Shown here: one piece after another, positions 21,212-21,856 of the stretch
Position numbering within the stretch: the first letter of the stretch is position 1
How the letters are laid out: each line of letters begins with the position of its first letter
Source of the DNA: a virus
Direction: 5' to 3' (one strand)
Length of the DNA: 21,856 nt
Virus record (IMG/VR): IMGVR_UViG_3300009285_002181
Span: 1 to 21,856 of that record
Translations under genes and position numbers: made by a program
The notes under the pieces: model-generated
Seen by the model: the letters and a program-made list of their open reading frames with translations, nothing else
Database searches by the model: none
What the model was told of the DNA's origin: nothing

Positions 21212-21331
21212 GTGCTAACCTATTACCATACCCCGGCCCAACGGCGCCGAGCTCATAGGACCGTAGTCCTGCGGACTCTGGCACTAGCCGTTGCCTTGTG
21301 GGCCGGCGTGTACGTGATCCTGCTGCTATGA
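21212..21331 (+). CDS. 39-residue putative single-span membrane protein
   Basis: A GTG start one nt after the previous stop, with a GGGG run about 7 nt upstream as a weak site. The N-terminus is basic (YYHTPAQRRRAHR) and is followed by one hydrophobic helix to the end (VVLRTLALAVALWAGVYVIL). This is a cytoplasmic-anchor, single-span pattern. Phage proteins of this size and shape include holin-like and host-modulating peptides, but nothing here tells them apart. Confidence 0.5.
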   Translation: MLTYYHTPAQRRRAHRTVVLRTLALAVALWAGVYVILLL

Positions 21332-21347
21332 GCTAGCGCTTTTGGCA

Positions 21348-21445
21348 GTAAGAGGTAAATGCGTTCGGCCGAAATCGGTCTGTCCTTTCGGCCGTAAGAG
21401 GTAAATGTGTTTTTCACAAGTCGTGTCGTCGGTAAGAGGTAAATG
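21348..21445 (+). repeat. Three copies of a 14-nt SD-ATG unit with chained mini-ORFs
   Basis: GTAAGAGGTAAATG occurs exactly at 21348-21361, 21394-21407 and 21432-21445 (spacings 46 and 38 nt). AGAGGTAAA recurs at 21731-21739. The ATG of each unit opens a short frame: 21359-21397 (12 codons, stop TAA inside the second unit), 21405-21446 (13 codons, stop overlapping the third unit's ATG) and 21443-21469 (8 codons, stop overlapping the next gene's ATG). Confidence 0.7.
21366..21394 (+). other. Hairpin between first and second SD-ATG units
   Basis: CGGCCGAAA (21366-21374) pairs with TTTCGGCCG (21386-21394), a perfect 9-bp stem with an 11-nt loop. It ends at the first base of the second repeat unit. 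Confidence 0.55.
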
Positions 21446-21465
21446 AAAATCGGAGGAACAGGATC

Positions 21466-21732
21466 ATGAAATTATGGAAGATAAGCCAGAACACGAATAA
21501 CGACTACGACACGTTTGACAGCGCGGTGGTGGCCGCCAAGACTGAGTCGGATGCACGTGCTACGCATCCTTTGGGGGATGGTTCGGCGGTACCAACCGGG
21601 GAGGGGGTTACGGACACGGAAAGCTGTCTGGCCCCATGGACCGGCCAGGGGAATGTCGTGGTCGAGTACGTCGGGACGGCAAAACCGGGGACCGAGGCCG
21701 GGGTCATTGTCGCGTCGTTCAATGCCGGCTAG
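21466..21732 (+). CDS. Conserved-type phage protein of unknown function (MKLWKISQ family)
   Basis: An 88-residue protein with GGAGGA about 8 nt before the ATG. The opening MKLWKISQNTNNDYDTFDSA, the DARATHP segment (about residues 29-35), and the ending VVEYVGTA ... GVIVASFNAG match a small protein type I have seen in many phages (K-x-(Y/W)-KISQ-x-x-N-x-(G/D)-YDT-x-DSA, ending ASFNAG). Its function is unknown. The ATG overlaps the stop of an 8-codon frame starting in the third SD-ATG unit, so initiation may be coupled. Confidence 0.88.
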   Translation: MKLWKISQNTNNDYDTFDSAVVAAKTESDARATHPLGDGSAVPTGEGVTDTESCLAPWTGQGNVVVEYVGTAKPGTEAGVIVASFNAG

Positions 21733-21756
21733 AGGTAAAGGCGAATTGGGGGAAGC

Positions 21757-21856
21757 ATGGAAATCGAGTCGATGCTGGCTCTTGCCTTGGCCCTGTGTTT
21801 GTGCGCCGTGTTTGTCCCTCGGCTTGATGTCCTGTCCTCCCCCTGGATCGAGGCGT
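21757..21856 (+). CDS. Putative small membrane protein, partial at right edge
   Basis: A frame open from ATG 21757 to the window edge (33 codons seen), with GGGGGAAG directly upstream. After MEIES comes one hydrophobic helix (MLALALALCLCAVFV) and then a polar segment. The start context GGGGGAAGCATGG resembles the 3' part of the two hairpin elements, but the matching 5' arm is absent. The product may be a single-span membrane protein; the rest is outside the window. Confidence 0.55.
   Translation, partial: MEIESMLALALALCLCAVFVPRLDVLSSPWIEA

Overview
The window is part of the genome of a tailed phage (or prophage) with a short, podovirus-type tail. The evidence is a complete virion morphogenesis set: terminase, portal, scaffold, coat, the tail gateway and nozzle pair, and a run of T7-like internal-core/ejection proteins. 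No RNA polymerase, integrase, lysis or replication gene is visible. The host cannot be named. Three sites that match sigma70 promoters well, and strong Shine-Dalgarno sites, fit a bacterial host with ordinary sigma70 signals.

Left part (1-18284, all minus strand): a late operon of 15 genes read right to left. In transcription order they are an unknown leader gene, a putative small terminase, the large terminase, two small unknown proteins, portal, a Bbp19-like protein, scaffold, major capsid, a probable decoration/virion protein, a gp11-like tail tubular A protein, a gp12-like tail tubular B protein, gp13-, gp14- and gp15-like proteins, and a giant gp16-position protein that runs off the left edge. 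Most junctions are 1-13 nt overlaps or gaps under 10 nt, so translation is probably coupled. A promoter precedes the first gene. A second promoter overlaps the end of the scaffold gene and would drive the capsid gene separately. Long hairpins flank the capsid/decoration pair and precede the portal.

Centre (18285-19400): about 1.1 kb without a credible gene between the diverging transcription units. It holds the leftward promoter with twin 13-bp repeats upstream, a strongly folded segment, a short phased A-tract array, and a dense cluster of CCATAC hexamers (nine exact copies in about 340 bp) resembling an iteron or operator array. A perfect-consensus rightward promoter follows, whose transcript would start at a pair of interlocked inverted repeats.

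Right part (19404-21856, plus strand): a rightward accessory/early block of very small genes, mostly of unknown function, several with fewer than 40 codons. Two copies of a hairpin element, with the same architecture but different complementary stem sequences, sit between consecutive genes. In each, the stop codon of the upstream ORF abuts the 5' side of the outer stem and the next gene's ribosome binding site is in the 3' side. Further right, a 14-base SD-ATG unit is repeated three times and forms a chain of mini-ORFs leading into the next gene. These RNA-level arrangements and the CCATAC array are the best candidates for undescribed biology here.
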